Both the position numbers and the translations under genes were made by a program. This document shows positions 34,870 to 44,903 of a stretch of DNA of 64,000 nt, piece after piece. The stretch is from positions 2,480,001 to 2,544,000 of the forward strand of contig NZ_JAFJMJ010000001.1 in the NCBI RefSeq assembly GCF_017309385.1, written 5' to 3'. The stretch is from Amycolatopsis sp. 195334CR (GTDB taxonomy: Bacteria; Actinomycetota; Actinomycetes; Mycobacteriales; Pseudonocardiaceae). The notes below the pieces were generated by a model. It did no database searches. It saw nothing but the letters and a program-made list of their open reading frames with translations, and was not told where the DNA came from. Numbering within the stretch: position 1 is the stretch's first letter; each line of letters opens with the position of its first letter.

Positions 34870-35118
34870 TTAGCGTGCGGTCGAGGTGTAGGGCAGCAGC
34901 GCCATCTCGCGGGAGTTCTTGACCGCGATGGCGACGTCACGCTGGTGCTGGCTGCAGTTGCCGGTGACCCGGCGGGCCCGGATCTTGCCGCGGTCGGAGA
35001 TGTACTTCCGCAGCAGGTTGGTGTCCTTGTAGTCGATCGCCTCGGGGCGACCCTTCTTCTCGGCCTTGCAGAAAACGCAGACCTTCTTCTTCGGCTTACG
35101 AATGGGTGGCTTGGCCAC
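34870..35118 (-). CDS. rpsR: 30S ribosomal protein S18 (Cys-containing form)
   Basis: S18 binds S6 and 16S rRNA in the platform of the small subunit. The 82-residue protein has VCVFCKAEK with CxxC, and a later [11 protein letters not shown] that gives a third Cys and a His: the zinc-type (C+) form. Zinc-starved actinobacteria usually express a second, Cys-less S18 from elsewhere. It sits between ssb and rplI in the operon. The S6-S18 pair can feed back on the leader at 36004-36045. Confidence 0.98.
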   Translation of the reverse strand: MAKPPIRKPKKKVCVFCKAEKKGRPEAIDYKDTNLLRKYISDRGKIRARRVTGNCSQHQRDVAIAVKNSREMALLPYTSTAR

Positions 35119-35152
35119 TGTCGACTCCTGGAATAGCTAAGTAATGAATGGA

Positions 35153-35656
35153 TCAGAAGGGGGGCTCGTCGTTGAAGCCGCCACCGCCGCCGCCTCCGGC
35201 GGGCGGGGCCGAGCCCCACGGGTCGTCGGCCGGGGCGCTCCCGCCGCCCTGGCCACCGCCGAAGCCGCCACCACCGCCGCCGCCGCTACCGCGGCTGACC
35301 TTGTTGACCTTGGCGGTGGCGTAGCGCAGCGAGGGGCCGATCTCGTCGACCTCGAGCTCCACGACCGTGCGCTTCTCGCCCTCTTTGGTCTCGAAGGACC
35401 GCTGCTTGAGCCTGCCCTGCACGACCACGCGGGCACCGCGGGTCAGCGACTCGGCGACGTTCTCCGCCGCCTGGCGCCAGATGTTGCAGCGCAGGAACAG
35501 GGCCTCGCCGTCCTTCCACTCGCCGCTCTGGCGGTCGAAGGTGCGCGGGGTCGACGCGACGGTGAAGTTCGCGACGGCCGCACCGGACGGGGTGAACCGC
35601 AGCTCCGGGTCGGAGGTCAGGTTGCCGACCACCGTGATGACGGTGTCTCCAGCCAT
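35153..35656 (-). CDS. ssb: Single-stranded DNA-binding protein
   Basis: SSB coats single-stranded DNA in replication and repair and recruits partners through its tail. The 167-residue protein has the OB fold in residues 1-115 ([20 protein letters not shown], then [18 protein letters not shown]), a Gly-rich linker of about 40 residues and the acidic C-terminal tip DEPPF. ATG 35656 is the usual start in MAGDT. It lies 17 nt after rpsF and 34 nt before rpsR, clearly in one operon. Confidence 0.98.
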   Translation of the reverse strand: MAGDTVITVVGNLTSDPELRFTPSGAAVANFTVASTPRTFDRQSGEWKDGEALFLRCNIWRQAAENVAESLTRGARVVVQGRLKQRSFETKEGEKRTVVELEVDEIGPSLRYATAKVNKVSRGSGGGGGGGFGGGQGGGSAPADDPWGSAPPAGGGGGGGFNDEPPF

Positions 35657-35673
35657 GGGCTCGTACCCCTCCG

Positions 35674-35994
35674 TCAGGCCTTGACGGCCGGCTTGGCGGC
35701 GCGCTTGACCTCGCGGCGCATGACCTTGGTGCGCAGCACCGACTCCTGCAGCGACAGCTGCCGGTCGAGCTCCTTCACGGCTTCCGGCGTCGAGTTCAGG
35801 TCGAGCACGGCGTAGATGCCTTCGGCGTGCTTCTTGATCTCGAACGAGAGCCGGCGGCGACCCCAGACGTCGACCTTCTCGACGTCCCCGCCCGTGGTGC
35901 GGATCACGTTCAGGAACGTGTCCAGCGTCGGGGCGACGGTCCGCTCGTCGAGGGTGGGATCCAGGATGACCATTACCTCGTAATGGCGTGACAC
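35674..35994 (-). CDS. rpsF: 30S ribosomal protein S6
   Basis: S6 partners S18 in the 30S platform. The 106-residue protein begins [13 protein letters not shown] and has [22 protein letters not shown] with the conserved core. GTG 35994 is chosen because AGGAGG (36004-36009) is 9 nt upstream; the GTG at 36000 would leave only 3 nt. The Lys/Arg-rich C-terminal tail is typical. The leader folds so that this Shine-Dalgarno is paired. Confidence 0.97.
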   Translation of the reverse strand: MSRHYEVMVILDPTLDERTVAPTLDTFLNVIRTTGGDVEKVDVWGRRRLSFEIKKHAEGIYAVLDLNSTPEAVKELDRQLSLQESVLRTKVMRREVKRAAKPAVKA

Positions 35995-36003
35995 AACCAC
36001 TCA

Positions 36004-36045
36004 CCTCCTGTGGGCTCACGGCCATGGAACTTCCATGGCAGGAGG
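36004..36045 (-). promoter_or_regulatory. S6:S18-type leader hairpin hiding the rpsF Shine-Dalgarno
   Basis: On the minus strand, CCTCCTG (36045-36039) pairs with CAGGAGG (36010-36004), which holds the Shine-Dalgarno. An inner 8-bp stem (36038-36031 with 36029-36022) sits above it. The 3' side has an 11-nt bulge beginning CCG (36021-36011). This matches the known S6:S18 autoregulatory motif with its conserved CCG trinucleotide. Structure is seen; protein binding is inferred. Confidence 0.65.
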
Positions 36046-36074
36046 GTTTGTCAGGAGGAGACTGTACCCGCCGC

Positions 36075-36959
36075 CTACGACGCTTTCCGCAGCACCCAGG
36101 TCCGGACCAGCGCGGCGGTCACCCCGGCGAGCGCGACCACGGCCAGCAGCATCGGCAGCTGGACGCTGTTGCTCTGCTGCCCGGGGGCGGCCAGCGCGTC
36201 GGCGTTGCCCGCGTTCTGCACCTCGGGCGCCTGGGTGGTGTTCGGGTCCGCGCCGAGGATGCCGAACTCGGGCGAGGTCGGACCGGGGGCGGCGGAGCCG
36301 TAGCGCGCGCCGGGCGGCAGGGCGACACCGGGCGTGGCGGCCGGGATGTTGCTGTAGTCCGGCGGCGGCGCCATCGTGCTGCCGGTGCCGAGCGGCAGCG
36401 TGCCGGGCACCGAGCCCTGGTTGCCGCCGGTGCCGGGCTGGCTGCCGGTGGACCCGCCGGGCTGCGTGGTCGGCTGCTCGCTGGTCGGCTCGCGGTAGTC
36501 GCTGGCGTAGGCGGTCAGGCCGCAGTTGCCCGCGACCTTCTTCTCCACGTTGGCGAGCGTCTTCTTGCGGTCGATGCCCAGGCCCCACGAACCGGTGTCC
36601 TCGAGCGCCTTGGCCACCGCGAGGCCGATGGCCGAGCCGGAGACCTGCGTGCTGGACACGCCCGAGCCGACCTGGCCGACCTCGATCGAGGCGACCTTCG
36701 CGATGTCGTTGGCCGCCCAGTCACCGACGGCGAGCGTGCCCGCTTCCTGCGCGCCCGCCTTGACCAGCGCCTTGACCGAGGCACCGGTGATCGCCACGGT
36801 GTCGCCGCTCACGCCGGTGACCCCGGCGGTGCAGCTGCCCGCCTGCAGCGTGGTGGCCGCGGCGGTCCCCGTCGACAGTGCCAGCCCGCCGGTGGTGAGA
36901 GCGGCGATGGCCGAGGCCGTCAGTACCGAGCGGAAGGTCTTGGTCAGTCGGTGCCGCAC
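36075..36959 (-). CDS. Surface protein with C-terminal anchor, copy C
   Basis: A 294-residue secreted protein with a signal peptide ([19 protein letters not shown], end TAAA). The mature region has Cys42 and a second Cys near residue 145 and then a Ser/Thr/Pro/Gly-rich linker. The C-terminus has [20 protein letters not shown], then a membrane helix ([20 protein letters not shown]) and a short basic tail VLRKAS. The same C-terminal block is in the gene at 37078 and, less closely, in 38073. Function unknown; an envelope structural or display role is inferred. The gene lies upstream of rpsF (80 bp gap). Confidence 0.78.
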   Translation of the reverse strand: MRHRLTKTFRSVLTASAIAALTTGGLALSTGTAAATTLQAGSCTAGVTGVSGDTVAITGASVKALVKAGAQEAGTLAVGDWAANDIAKVASIEVGQVGSGVSSTQVSGSAIGLAVAKALEDTGSWGLGIDRKKTLANVEKKVAGNCGLTAYASDYREPTSEQPTTQPGGSTGSQPGTGGNQGSVPGTLPLGTGSTMAPPPDYSNIPAATPGVALPPGARYGSAAPGPTSPEFGILGADPNTTQAPEVQNAGNADALAAPGQQSNSVQLPMLLAVVALAGVTAALVRTWVLRKAS

Positions 36960-37077
36960 GAGCGCTGTCCTCCGGTTCGGGGATTTCGGGAGATTCGGAA
37001 GGCGTCACACAAGATAACGAGCCGGGTACGCAAAAGATACTCGCTTGTGTGGATCTTGCTTACCGGAAGGGTGGTTT

Positions 37078-37950
37078 TTACGCGGCGACCTTGCGCAATA
37101 CCCAGGTGCGCACCAAGGCCGCGGTAACTCCGGAAAGCGCCAGCACCGCGAGCAGTACCGGGAGTCCGGTGCCTTCGGTGAAGCCGCCGCTGGGCAGCGC
37201 CTCGGCGCCGCCCGCGTTCTGCACCGCGTCGGGCGCGACGGGCTGCCCGTCCGCGCCGAGAATGCCGAACTCCGGGGCGTAACCCGGGATCTGGCCGCCG
37301 TAGCGAACACCCGGCGAAGGGCTGTAGATACCGGCGGTGGCCATCGGGATGGTGCTGTAGTCGCGCATCGGCGCGAAGCCGGTGGAGAAGTTCGTCGGCA
37401 GGTTCGCGAACGCGGGCACGCTGCCGCCGAGCACCTCGCTGTTGGACTGCGGGATCGGCACGACCGCGCCACCCGGCCCGGTCTGGGGCGCGCCACCGGT
37501 GCCGGGGCTGCTGCCCGGCGGGGTCTGCGGGCTGCCCGGCTTGCTCTCCGGTGCCTGCTGCCCGCCGTTCAGCACGCCGACGGTGCCGCTGTGCACCCCG
37601 TCGACCACGCCCTTCGTCGCGTCCGCGATCGGCGCGCCGACGCCGGGCACCGGGGCGACCACGGTGTCGATCACCGTCACGGTGACCTTGCACAGCCCGC
37701 CGAGCAGGCCGTCGACCACACCGGTGAGCACCTTGGTGGCCTCGTTGACGATGCCGAGGTTGAGCGGGATGCCGAGCAGGGGTGTGGTGCCGAGAATGGT
37801 GTCACCGGGTTTGGCGGTCACGGAGCTGCCGCACGGCACCTTCTTCGTGTCGGCCGCCGACGCGGTGGCCGGGGTGGCGATCGCGGCCGAGCCCGCCAGT
37901 AGGAATGTCGCCGCCCCCACGGCGGCCGTTCGCTGGATCTGCCTGCGCAT
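37078..37950 (-). CDS. Surface protein with C-terminal anchor, copy B
   Basis: A 290-residue protein with a signal peptide (TAAVGAATFLLAGSAAIATP). After cleavage comes VPCGSSVTAKPGDTILGTTP and a beta-like hydrophobic region, with two Cys (VPCGS and GGLCKVTV) that could form one disulfide. A Pro/Gly linker and [20 protein letters not shown] follow, then helix [20 protein letters not shown] and tail VLRKVAA, closely matching copy C. ATG 37950 has GAGAGGG upstream. The mature hydrophobic region loosely recalls chaplin-like sequences, but not enough to call. Confidence 0.78.
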   Translation of the reverse strand: MRRQIQRTAAVGAATFLLAGSAAIATPATASAADTKKVPCGSSVTAKPGDTILGTTPLLGIPLNLGIVNEATKVLTGVVDGLLGGLCKVTVTVIDTVVAPVPGVGAPIADATKGVVDGVHSGTVGVLNGGQQAPESKPGSPQTPPGSSPGTGGAPQTGPGGAVVPIPQSNSEVLGGSVPAFANLPTNFSTGFAPMRDYSTIPMATAGIYSPSPGVRYGGQIPGYAPEFGILGADGQPVAPDAVQNAGGAEALPSGGFTEGTGLPVLLAVLALSGVTAALVRTWVLRKVAA

Positions 37951-38072
37951 CGCCAAAGCCCTCTCACCCTGCCCATGCCCTGCTCCCCGGTTCAACGACG
38001 GTAACCGGGTCGGGTGACGGTGCGCGCGCCGAAGAACCCGTGCGAACGGGTGGAATCGGCGGTTACGGAGAG

Positions 38073-38894
38073 TCAGGCGGCGCGGCGGCGGAGCCAGGTC
38101 CTGGCCAGCAGCGCGGCCACCACGACCACGGCGAGCACCGCGATCAGCAGCGGCACCCGCTGGGGCGGGGTGGCACCGGGCAGCGCTTCGGCGGTGCCGG
38201 AGTTCTCCGCGAGGACCTGCGGCGGGAGCTGCTCGCCGAGGTTCGGCGCGGCGGGCGGGGTGACCCCGGGCGGGATGACCGGGCCGATCATCGCGGCCGG
38301 GCCGATCAGCGCCTGGCCGAGCGGCAGGAAGCTGGAGTCGATCCCGCTGCTCGCGTCGCCGCCGGTGCCGTCGCCACCGCCGGGATTGGTCTCGACCGGA
38401 CCCTCGACCGGCGGGTCGTCCTCGGTCGGCGGCTCGGGCTGCGGCTCCGGCTCTGGTTCCGGGGTGTCGTCGCCCGGCGGGAGTTCGGCATTGTCGCCAC
38501 CGAGCAGGCCCTGCGTGGTCGCGCCGACGGCGTTCCCGGCGGTCTGCGTGGTGTCGCAGAGATTGCCCGCGGTGTCCGCCACCAGCCCGGTCTTGCTGAT
38601 GTCCAGCCCGTCGAGCGCTTCCTTCACCGGGAGCGACAGCAGCGGCTTGTCCTTGCCGTTGCCGCCGGGCGACTTCGAGCTGAGGCCGAGGTCGAGCAGG
38701 CCGGGTGCGTTCGCGGCGGCACCGAGGTCGACGGTCAGCGGCTTGCCGTTCGCGCCCTTGAGCGTGGCATCGCATTCGCCGACGATCACCGGATCGACGC
38801 CCTCGGCGGCGTTCGCCGTGCCGGGCAGCGTGAGCGCGGCGGACATCGCCACCATGAAGCCGACCGCACCGATCCGATTCGCGTTCCTGCTCAT
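38073..38894 (-). CDS. Surface protein with C-terminal anchor, copy A (divergent)
   Basis: A 273-residue protein with a signal peptide (VGFMVAMSAALTLPGTANA). Two Cys are near residues 42 and 112. An acidic Pro/Glu-rich stretch (EPEPEPQPEPPTEDDPPVEG) lies in the middle. The end has PLLIAVLAVVVVAALLARTW then LRRRAA, the same type of anchor as copies B and C but with lower identity. It is first in this minus-strand row and is divergent from the nfo gene. Function unknown. Confidence 0.75.
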   Translation of the reverse strand: MSRNANRIGAVGFMVAMSAALTLPGTANAAEGVDPVIVGECDATLKGANGKPLTVDLGAAANAPGLLDLGLSSKSPGGNGKDKPLLSLPVKEALDGLDISKTGLVADTAGNLCDTTQTAGNAVGATTQGLLGGDNAELPPGDDTPEPEPEPQPEPPTEDDPPVEGPVETNPGGGDGTGGDASSGIDSSFLPLGQALIGPAAMIGPVIPPGVTPPAAPNLGEQLPPQVLAENSGTAEALPGATPPQRVPLLIAVLAVVVVAALLARTWLRRRAA

Positions 38895-38992
38895 GCGTCG
38901 CCTCCCTGTTCACGCACCGCGCTCAAAAGGTAGCCCATGAACGTGATCGGCGGTGCTTCGAGTGGGAAGTTTTCCGCCGGTACCGTGCTCCC

Positions 38993-39769
38993 ATGCAGAT
39001 CGGTGCGCATGTTCGTGACGACGACCCGTTGCCAGCGGCCAGGGAACGGGGCGCCCAAGTGGTGCAGTTCTTCCTTTCCGACCCGCAGGGCTGGAAAGCC
39101 CCGAAACGGCATCCGAGCGCGGACGAGATTTCGGCGGACGAGATCGAGGTCTTCATCCATTCGCCGTACCTGATCAACGTGGCCTCGCTGAACAACCGCA
39201 TCCGCATCCCGTCGCGCAAGGGCGTGGCGCAGCACGCGGCCGGTTCCGCCGAGGTCGGCGCGAAGGGCCTGATCGTGCACGGCGGCCACGTGCGCAAGGG
39301 CGAGGACCCGGCCGAGGGACTGGCGAACTGGCGCAAGCTGTTCGAGCGGCAGGCCGAGAGCGGCGGGTTCGCGGTGCCGATCCTGATCGAGAACACCGCG
39401 GGCGGCGACGGCGCGATGACCAAGGACCTGGAGATGATCGCCCGCCTCTGGGACCAGGTCGGCGAGTTCGGCGCGGGGTTCTGCCTGGACACCTGCCACG
39501 CCTACGCGGCGGGCTGGGACCTCGACGGCGTGGTGGACCGGGTCAAGGCCATCACCGGCCGGATCGACCTGGTGCACCTCAACAACTCGCGCGACGAGTT
39601 CGGCTCCACCCGCGACCGCCACGCGAACGTGGTCGGTGGCGACGGCACCATCGATCCCGAGGTGCTGGCCGAGGTGGCGCGCACCGCGGGTGCCCCGGTG
39701 GTGGTGGAGACGCCCGGTGACGGCCAGGCCGCCGACATCGCCTACCTGCGGGAAGCCACAGCCCGGTGA
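38993..39769 (+). CDS. nfo: Deoxyribonuclease IV (AP endonuclease family 2)
   Basis: Cuts DNA at abasic sites in base-excision repair. The 258-residue TIM-barrel protein has MQIGAHVRDDD, FIHSPYLINVAS, GLIVHGGHV, PILIENTAGG, GFCLDTCHAYAAGWD, VHLNNSRDEFGS and RHANVVGGDGTI, which together provide the three-zinc ligands. ATG 38993 has no strong Shine-Dalgarno but fits the family start. The stop overlaps the next GTG as GTGA, so the GT87 gene is coupled to it. Confidence 0.94.
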   Translation: MQIGAHVRDDDPLPAARERGAQVVQFFLSDPQGWKAPKRHPSADEISADEIEVFIHSPYLINVASLNNRIRIPSRKGVAQHAAGSAEVGAKGLIVHGGHVRKGEDPAEGLANWRKLFERQAESGGFAVPILIENTAGGDGAMTKDLEMIARLWDQVGEFGAGFCLDTCHAYAAGWDLDGVVDRVKAITGRIDLVHLNNSRDEFGSTRDRHANVVGGDGTIDPEVLAEVARTAGAPVVVETPGDGQAADIAYLREATAR

Positions 39770-41103
39770 CCACCAAGAAGCTCAGCCGCGCCGCGCTCGC
39801 CGTGCTGGTGGTGCTGTGCGGCGTGACCATGGCGCTGGGCTTCGCGAACAAGGACCGCTGCACCGGCCCCGAGTTCGACGTCTGGGGCCGCAGCGGTCCG
39901 GACTACACCCAGCGCAGCTACGCCGACGTCTGCTACTCCGACATCCAGCACCTGTGGATCGGCCGCGACATCGACCGGCACGTGTTCCCCTACGTCGACG
40001 GCGCGCTGGAGGACGGGCAGCTGACCGGCGGCTCGGTCGAGTACCCGGTGCTCACCGGTGTGCTGATCTGGGCGGGCGCGTTCTTCGTCGACACCGACGC
40101 CGGCTTCCTGCTCGCGTCGGCGCTGCTGCTGGCGCCGTTCGGCCTGCTCACCGCCTGGCTGCTGGGGAGAATGGCGGGCTGGCGCTCGCTGTGGTGGGCG
40201 ATCGGCCCGCCGCTGGTGCTCTACGCCTTCCACAACTGGGACCTGCCGGTGGTCGCCGTCGCGGTGGCCGCCTTCTTCGTCACGCTGTTCGGCAAGCGGC
40301 CGCTGCCGCAGCGCGCCGCGATCGCCGCGGTCCTGCTCGGCCTGGGCTTCGCGCTCAAGCTGTACCCGGCGATCTTCGTGATCCCGCTGGCGCTGTACGT
40401 GCTGACCAACGGCGAACGCGAGGACAGCCGCTACGACGTCCGCGGCGCGTTGCGGGTGGTCGCCATCGCGGCGGGCACCGGGGTCGCCGCGAACCTGCCG
40501 TTCATGCTGGCCGGCTTCGAGGGCTGGTGGGCCTCGTTCGAGTTCCAGGGCGACCGGAAGGTCGACGTGTCGACCAACTCCATCTGGTTCTGGGCGTTCC
40601 GGCCGCTGTCCGATCCGGACAACGAGACCTTCCAGAGCGTGATGAACGTGGTCTCGCCGACGCTGATGCTGGCTTCGTTCGCCGTGGCGTGCGTACTCGG
40701 CTGGCAGCGCTACCAGCGCGACGGCGGGTACCCGCTGCTCCCGGTCTCGGCCGCGATGCTGTGCGGATTCCTGTTGCTGCACAAGGTCCACTCGCCGCAG
40801 TACACGCTGTGGCTGCTGCCGATGTTCGTGCTGCTGCGGATCCCGTGGGGCTGGATCGTCTCCTACCTGATCGCCGACCTGGCCATGGGCATCGGCATCT
40901 TCCGCTGGTTCGCGGTGCTGGGCGAAGGGGCGGGCGTCGGCATCTACGACGGGTTCGCCGCGCAGGCGGTGGCGATCGGCGTCTGGGGCCGGGCCGCGTT
41001 GCTGGTCGCCCTGTTCTTCGTGTTCCTGCGGGCCGAACCGGTGGTCCGTGAGCGGCCCGGGGTCACCGACTTCGCCCGGTCAAGGCTGGTGACCTGCGGG
41101 TGA
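39766..41103 (+). CDS. GT87-family membrane mannosyltransferase-like protein
   Basis: A 445-residue polytopic protein of the DUF2029/GT87 type, which uses polyprenyl-phosphate-mannose for cell-wall glycolipids or glycans. The first loop has [20 protein letters not shown] and the [15 protein letters not shown] motif typical of the family; later [19 protein letters not shown] and [14 protein letters not shown] are hallmarks. GTG 39766 overlaps the nfo stop (GTGA). Its 3' end overlaps the convergent paralogue by 41 nt. Confidence 0.87.
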   Translation: MTTKKLSRAALAVLVVLCGVTMALGFANKDRCTGPEFDVWGRSGPDYTQRSYADVCYSDIQHLWIGRDIDRHVFPYVDGALEDGQLTGGSVEYPVLTGVLIWAGAFFVDTDAGFLLASALLLAPFGLLTAWLLGRMAGWRSLWWAIGPPLVLYAFHNWDLPVVAVAVAAFFVTLFGKRPLPQRAAIAAVLLGLGFALKLYPAIFVIPLALYVLTNGEREDSRYDVRGALRVVAIAAGTGVAANLPFMLAGFEGWWASFEFQGDRKVDVSTNSIWFWAFRPLSDPDNETFQSVMNVVSPTLMLASFAVACVLGWQRYQRDGGYPLLPVSAAMLCGFLLLHKVHSPQYTLWLLPMFVLLRIPWGWIVSYLIADLAMGIGIFRWFAVLGEGAGVGIYDGFAAQAVAIGVWGRAALLVALFFVFLRAEPVVRERPGVTDFARSRLVTCG

Positions 41104-42646
41104 ACACCCCGCCCTGGTAGACGACCACGTCCCTGGCGCGGTCGAGCACACCGCCGGTCGGGTCGTCGTCCCCGGCGGTGCGCACCGGGTCCTTGTCCGG
41201 GCGCCGGATGTCGCGGATGACCAGCACGCACAACGCCAGCACGGCCAGGTCGCGCACCACCACTGTGCCGAGGAACCAGCCCTCGGGCAGGCCGCGGTTG
41301 TCCTCGCCGAGGTAGAAGAACATGCGGGGGGCCCACACCAGCGCGTCGAGCACCATCCAGCCGAGCAGCAGCCGCCACCGCGGGAGCGCCAGCACCGCCA
41401 GCGGCACCAGCCACAGCGAGTACTGCGGGCTCCACACCTTGTTCGTCAGCAGGAACGCGGCCACCACCAGGAACCCGAGCTGGGCGAACCGCGGCCGGAT
41501 CCGCGCGTTGAGGCCGAGGAAGGCGATGCCGGCGCAGCAGGCGAGGAACAGCACGGCGGTCACCGTGTTCAGCCAGACCGGGCTCTCCCCGGACCGGAGC
41601 ACACCGTCGAAACCCGACCAGCCGGTGAAGTGGGAAATGACGTTGTACAGCGAGTCCGGGTCCATCCCGCGTTCGCCGTTGAGCCGGAAGAACTCGCGCC
41701 AGCCGACCGGGTAGGCCAGCGCGATCGGCAGGTTCACCGCCAGCCACGCACCGGCCGCGGTCAGCGCGGCGGTGGTCCACGCGCGGACCTTCCCCGCTCT
41801 GATGCAGAGGATGAGCAACGGCCCGAGCAGGAACAACGGGTACAGCTTCACCGCCGCGCCCAGGCCGATCAGCAGTCCGGCGAGCATCGGCCGCCGCCGC
41901 GACCAGGCGAGCACCCCGCCCGCGGCGAACGCGGTGGCGAGCGTGTCGAAGTTGGTGAACGCGTGCACCAGCACCAACGGGGACACCGCGACCAGCGCGG
42001 CGTCCCACGGTCGCCGGCGGTTGGTTCTCGCCACCGCCCACACCGTGGCCAGCCAGGCGATGGCCAGCCACAACGCGGAGATGTTGAAGTAGATGGCCAC
42101 CGGGATGGCCCCGGGCAGGAAGCCCGCGTCGGCGCCGGAGAGCCAGGCGTCGGTCAGCTTCGCGTTGACCCACTGGAACAACCCGGACAGCACCGGGTAC
42201 TCCATGTACCGGATCTGCGCCTCGGAGGTGCCCTCGTTGTCCACCCAGCTGGTCTTGTACGGGAAGGCGCCGGGTTCGTTGAGCCGTTCCGCGCTGTAGA
42301 GCGGGACCACGTCCGAGTAGCACATCGCCACGTACGGGCGACCCGAGCGCCAGTCGAGCTCCTGGCTGCCGTCCTCGCCGGGGTACTGCTGGATGCACGC
42401 GGCCTTGCCGAACCAGCTCAGTGTGAGACCCACCACCGCGAGCAGCAGCGCCACGCGCAGCGGGGACCAGAACCAGTGCCTGCCCAGCGCCGCGTGCTCC
42501 CCCACCGGACCGCCGAACGGGCGGGTCGCCCCGGCCGCGAGCGCGCTGGTGTGGCTGGGCAGCACTCTGTGCGCCGCGTCCAAGGAGACCGGGTCGGTCA
42601 CGGTGGTCTGCTCGGGCTCGGTGGGCACGGGCCGGATGGTATCCAC
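41063..42646 (-). CDS. GT87-family membrane glycosyltransferase
   Basis: A 527-residue paralogue of the GT87 protein next to it. The soluble N-terminus is about 70 residues, then helix [20 protein letters not shown]. The first extracytoplasmic loop has [20 protein letters not shown] and [15 protein letters not shown]; later [20 protein letters not shown] and [15 protein letters not shown]. From memory it is like Rv0051, which follows ponA1 in mycobacteria; here it follows ponA at a distance with four inserted genes. GTG 42646 is the chosen start. It is 28 nt downstream of the ROK gene on the same strand. Confidence 0.88.
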   Translation of the reverse strand: MDTIRPVPTEPEQTTVTDPVSLDAAHRVLPSHTSALAAGATRPFGGPVGEHAALGRHWFWSPLRVALLLAVVGLTLSWFGKAACIQQYPGEDGSQELDWRSGRPYVAMCYSDVVPLYSAERLNEPGAFPYKTSWVDNEGTSEAQIRYMEYPVLSGLFQWVNAKLTDAWLSGADAGFLPGAIPVAIYFNISALWLAIAWLATVWAVARTNRRRPWDAALVAVSPLVLVHAFTNFDTLATAFAAGGVLAWSRRRPMLAGLLIGLGAAVKLYPLFLLGPLLILCIRAGKVRAWTTAALTAAGAWLAVNLPIALAYPVGWREFFRLNGERGMDPDSLYNVISHFTGWSGFDGVLRSGESPVWLNTVTAVLFLACCAGIAFLGLNARIRPRFAQLGFLVVAAFLLTNKVWSPQYSLWLVPLAVLALPRWRLLLGWMVLDALVWAPRMFFYLGEDNRGLPEGWFLGTVVVRDLAVLALCVLVIRDIRRPDKDPVRTAGDDDPTGGVLDRARDVVVYQGGVFTRRSPALTGRSR

Positions 42647-42674
42647 GCCGACGGTGACGCGCCGGTGAACCTCG

Positions 42675-43745
42675 CTAGACGCCCGGCTCGGCGTAGAACC
42701 GGGCCAGCACCTCGGCGGCGGCACCAGCCGCGACCAGGCGATCGTCGTGTTCGGCGAGCACCAGGTCGATCTTCTGCCACCCGGGCAGCGGCAGCGAGGC
42801 CCGCAGCTGGGCGTCGATCCGATCCCGGTACAGCTCCGGCCGGTCACGCACAGCGAGCACGATCTGCTCCAGGTCGAGCAGCTGCACCAGGTCGACCAGC
42901 CCCACCCCGAGCAGCCGCGCGGCCTCGCCGGGATCACCGCGCCGGACGGCGGCGTTGTGCAGCACCTCGATGCAGCCACGGCGGCCGCACGGACAGCGCG
43001 GGCCGTCGTGCGCGATGGTGGTGTGCCCGAACTCCCCCGCGTTGGTGCGCGGCCCGCGGTAGACCCGGCCGTCGATCAGCAGCCCGGCGCCGATCCCGGT
43101 GCCGACCAGCACCACGGCCACCGCGCGCGCCGGGGTCTCCGCCCGCCAGGCGTACCCGGCGGCGGCCGCGTTCGTGTCCTTGTCCAGCAGCACCGGCAGC
43201 CCGGTGGCCTCGGTGAGCAGGTCCCGCAGCGGCACCTCGTGCCAGCCGGGCAGGTTGGTCGCCTCGCGCAGCACGCCGGTGGTGTGGTCCAGCGGCCCGA
43301 GCGCGCCGACGCCGAGGCCGAGCAGGGTGTCCACCCGCAGACCGTCCACACAGGACTTGATCGCGGCGATGGCGTCGGCCGGGGTGAACGCGTCGGGCAG
43401 GTCACGGGTCTCTTCCGCGACCACCGCGCCGAGCAGGTCGGTGCGCACCACGCGCAGTTCGTCCCGGTCGAGCTGGGCGCCGAGCGCGTGCCGCGCGCCG
43501 GGCCGGATGCGCAGCCGCGTGCGGGGTTTGCCGACCCCGCGCGACGGTTCGCGCTCCTCGTCGAGAATGCCCGCTTCGAGCAGGGCGGGCACGATCTTGG
43601 AGACGCCCTGCTGGGTCAGCCCGCTGCGCTCGGCCAGTTCGATCCGGCTGAGCCCGCCGGCGCGGCGGATCTCGCCGAGCAGCAGCGCCTGGTTGTGCTC
43701 GCGCAGGCCGCGCAGGTTCACCCCGGCCCTGATCTCGGTCTCCAC
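42675..43745 (-). CDS. ROK-family transcriptional regulator
   Basis: A 356-residue ROK protein. The N-terminal winged HTH ([20 protein letters not shown], then [19 protein letters not shown]) is followed by a sugar-kinase-like domain: [38 protein letters not shown], the NAGEFGH motif and the zinc motif [15 protein letters not shown] 43745 has GAGGA 8 nt upstream. It is divergent from a Gfo/Idh/MocA gene, and an AT-rich palindrome lies between. It probably represses its neighbour in the absence of a sugar. Confidence 0.93.
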   Translation of the reverse strand: METEIRAGVNLRGLREHNQALLLGEIRRAGGLSRIELAERSGLTQQGVSKIVPALLEAGILDEEREPSRGVGKPRTRLRIRPGARHALGAQLDRDELRVVRTDLLGAVVAEETRDLPDAFTPADAIAAIKSCVDGLRVDTLLGLGVGALGPLDHTTGVLREATNLPGWHEVPLRDLLTEATGLPVLLDKDTNAAAAGYAWRAETPARAVAVVLVGTGIGAGLLIDGRVYRGPRTNAGEFGHTTIAHDGPRCPCGRRGCIEVLHNAAVRRGDPGEAARLLGVGLVDLVQLLDLEQIVLAVRDRPELYRDRIDAQLRASLPLPGWQKIDLVLAEHDDRLVAAGAAAEVLARFYAEPGV

Positions 43746-43770
43746 CGGCTGATCCTCGCACGTCTTGCCA

Positions 43771-43791
43771 TTAATCAACAGTGTTGTTTTA
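43771..43791. promoter_or_regulatory. AT-rich palindrome, likely ROK operator
   Basis: TTAATCAACA and TGTTGTTTTA flank a central G with 8 of 10 positions symmetric. It is the only AT-rich stretch in the 55-bp divergent gap and covers both promoters. ROK repressors bind such TTaa/AACA-type sites; identity is inferred. Confidence 0.55.
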
Positions 43792-43800
43792 ATGAGGACC

Positions 43801-44859
43801 ATGGCTGACTTGCGAGCGGGAATCATCGGCTACGGCACCGGCGGACGGGTGTTCCACGCCCCGCTGGTGGCCGCGACCCCCGGCCTGAGCGTCGCGGCGA
43901 TCGTCACCGGCAACGCCGCGCGCGCGGAGCAAGCCGCTGCCGACCACCCCCGCGCGGAGGTCCTCGGCGACGCCGACGAGCTGTACTCGCGCGACCTCGA
44001 CCTGATCGTGGTCAGCACGCCGAACCGGACGCACGTGCCGCTCGCGCTGCAGGCCATCGAGCACGGCGTGCCGGTGGTGGTGGACAAGCCGTTCGCGCCG
44101 ACCGCCGCCGAGGGGCAGCGGGTGATCGACGCGGCCGCCGCGGCCGGCGTCGGGCTCACCGTGTTCCAGAACCGCCGCTGGGACTCCGACTTCCGGACCG
44201 TGCGCAAGGTGCTCGAATCCGGTGAACTCGGTGACGTCTTCCGCTTCGAATCGCGGTACGACCGCTGGGTGCCGAAGCTGCGCGACAGCTGGCGCGAGTT
44301 CGCCGACCCCGCCGAGGCGGGCGGGCTGCTCTACGACCTCGGCGCGCACATCGTGGACCAGGCGCTCCAGCTGTTCGGCCCGGTCACCGAGGTCTACGCC
44401 GAACTCGACAAGCGGCGTGAGGGCAGCGCCGTGCACGACGACGTCTTCGTCGCGCTGACGCACGAGAACGGCGTCCGCTCGCACCTGTGGACCTCGGCGC
44501 TCGCAGCCACGCTGAACCCGCGGTTCCGGGTGCTCGGCAACCGCGCCACCTTCACCAAGTACGGCCTGGACGTGCAGGAACCGCAGATCAAGGCGGGCAT
44601 GAAGCCGGGACAGGCGGGCTGGGGCGTCGAGCCGGAAAGTGATTACGGCGTAATCGGCACCGGAGACGACACCCACCGCGTACTGACCGAAACCGGGCAG
44701 TACGAGCAGTTCTACGCCGAGGTCGCGGCCGCGCTGCGCGGCGAGGGCGCCTTCCCGGTCGACCCGGCATCCGCGGTGGAGGCGCTCGCGGTGATCGAAG
44801 CGGCCGGGGTGTCCGGAGTGGAACGACGCGTGGTGCGGACCCCACCGCGGAAGGGGTAG
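43801..44859 (+). CDS. Gfo/Idh/MocA-family oxidoreductase
   Basis: A 352-residue NAD(P)-dependent oxidoreductase. The Rossmann fold starts at RAGIIGYGTGGRVFHAPLV, and VVVDKPFAPTAAEG carries the family EKP-like Lys motif. The C-terminal domain has GGLLYDLGAHIVDQALQLFG with the catalytic-type His, as in YvaA/scyllo-inositol dehydrogenase-like members. ATG 43801 is used; GAGG lies just 3 nt before it, a short spacing. The ROK gene next to it suggests sugar or inositol metabolism. Confidence 0.92.
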   Translation: MADLRAGIIGYGTGGRVFHAPLVAATPGLSVAAIVTGNAARAEQAAADHPRAEVLGDADELYSRDLDLIVVSTPNRTHVPLALQAIEHGVPVVVDKPFAPTAAEGQRVIDAAAAAGVGLTVFQNRRWDSDFRTVRKVLESGELGDVFRFESRYDRWVPKLRDSWREFADPAEAGGLLYDLGAHIVDQALQLFGPVTEVYAELDKRREGSAVHDDVFVALTHENGVRSHLWTSALAATLNPRFRVLGNRATFTKYGLDVQEPQIKAGMKPGQAGWGVEPESDYGVIGTGDDTHRVLTETGQYEQFYAEVAAALRGEGAFPVDPASAVEALAVIEAAGVSGVERRVVRTPPRKG

Positions 44860-44903
44860 CACGCAGTAGGGATTCGAGCGCCGGGATCACGGACAGTCAA
44901 GGG

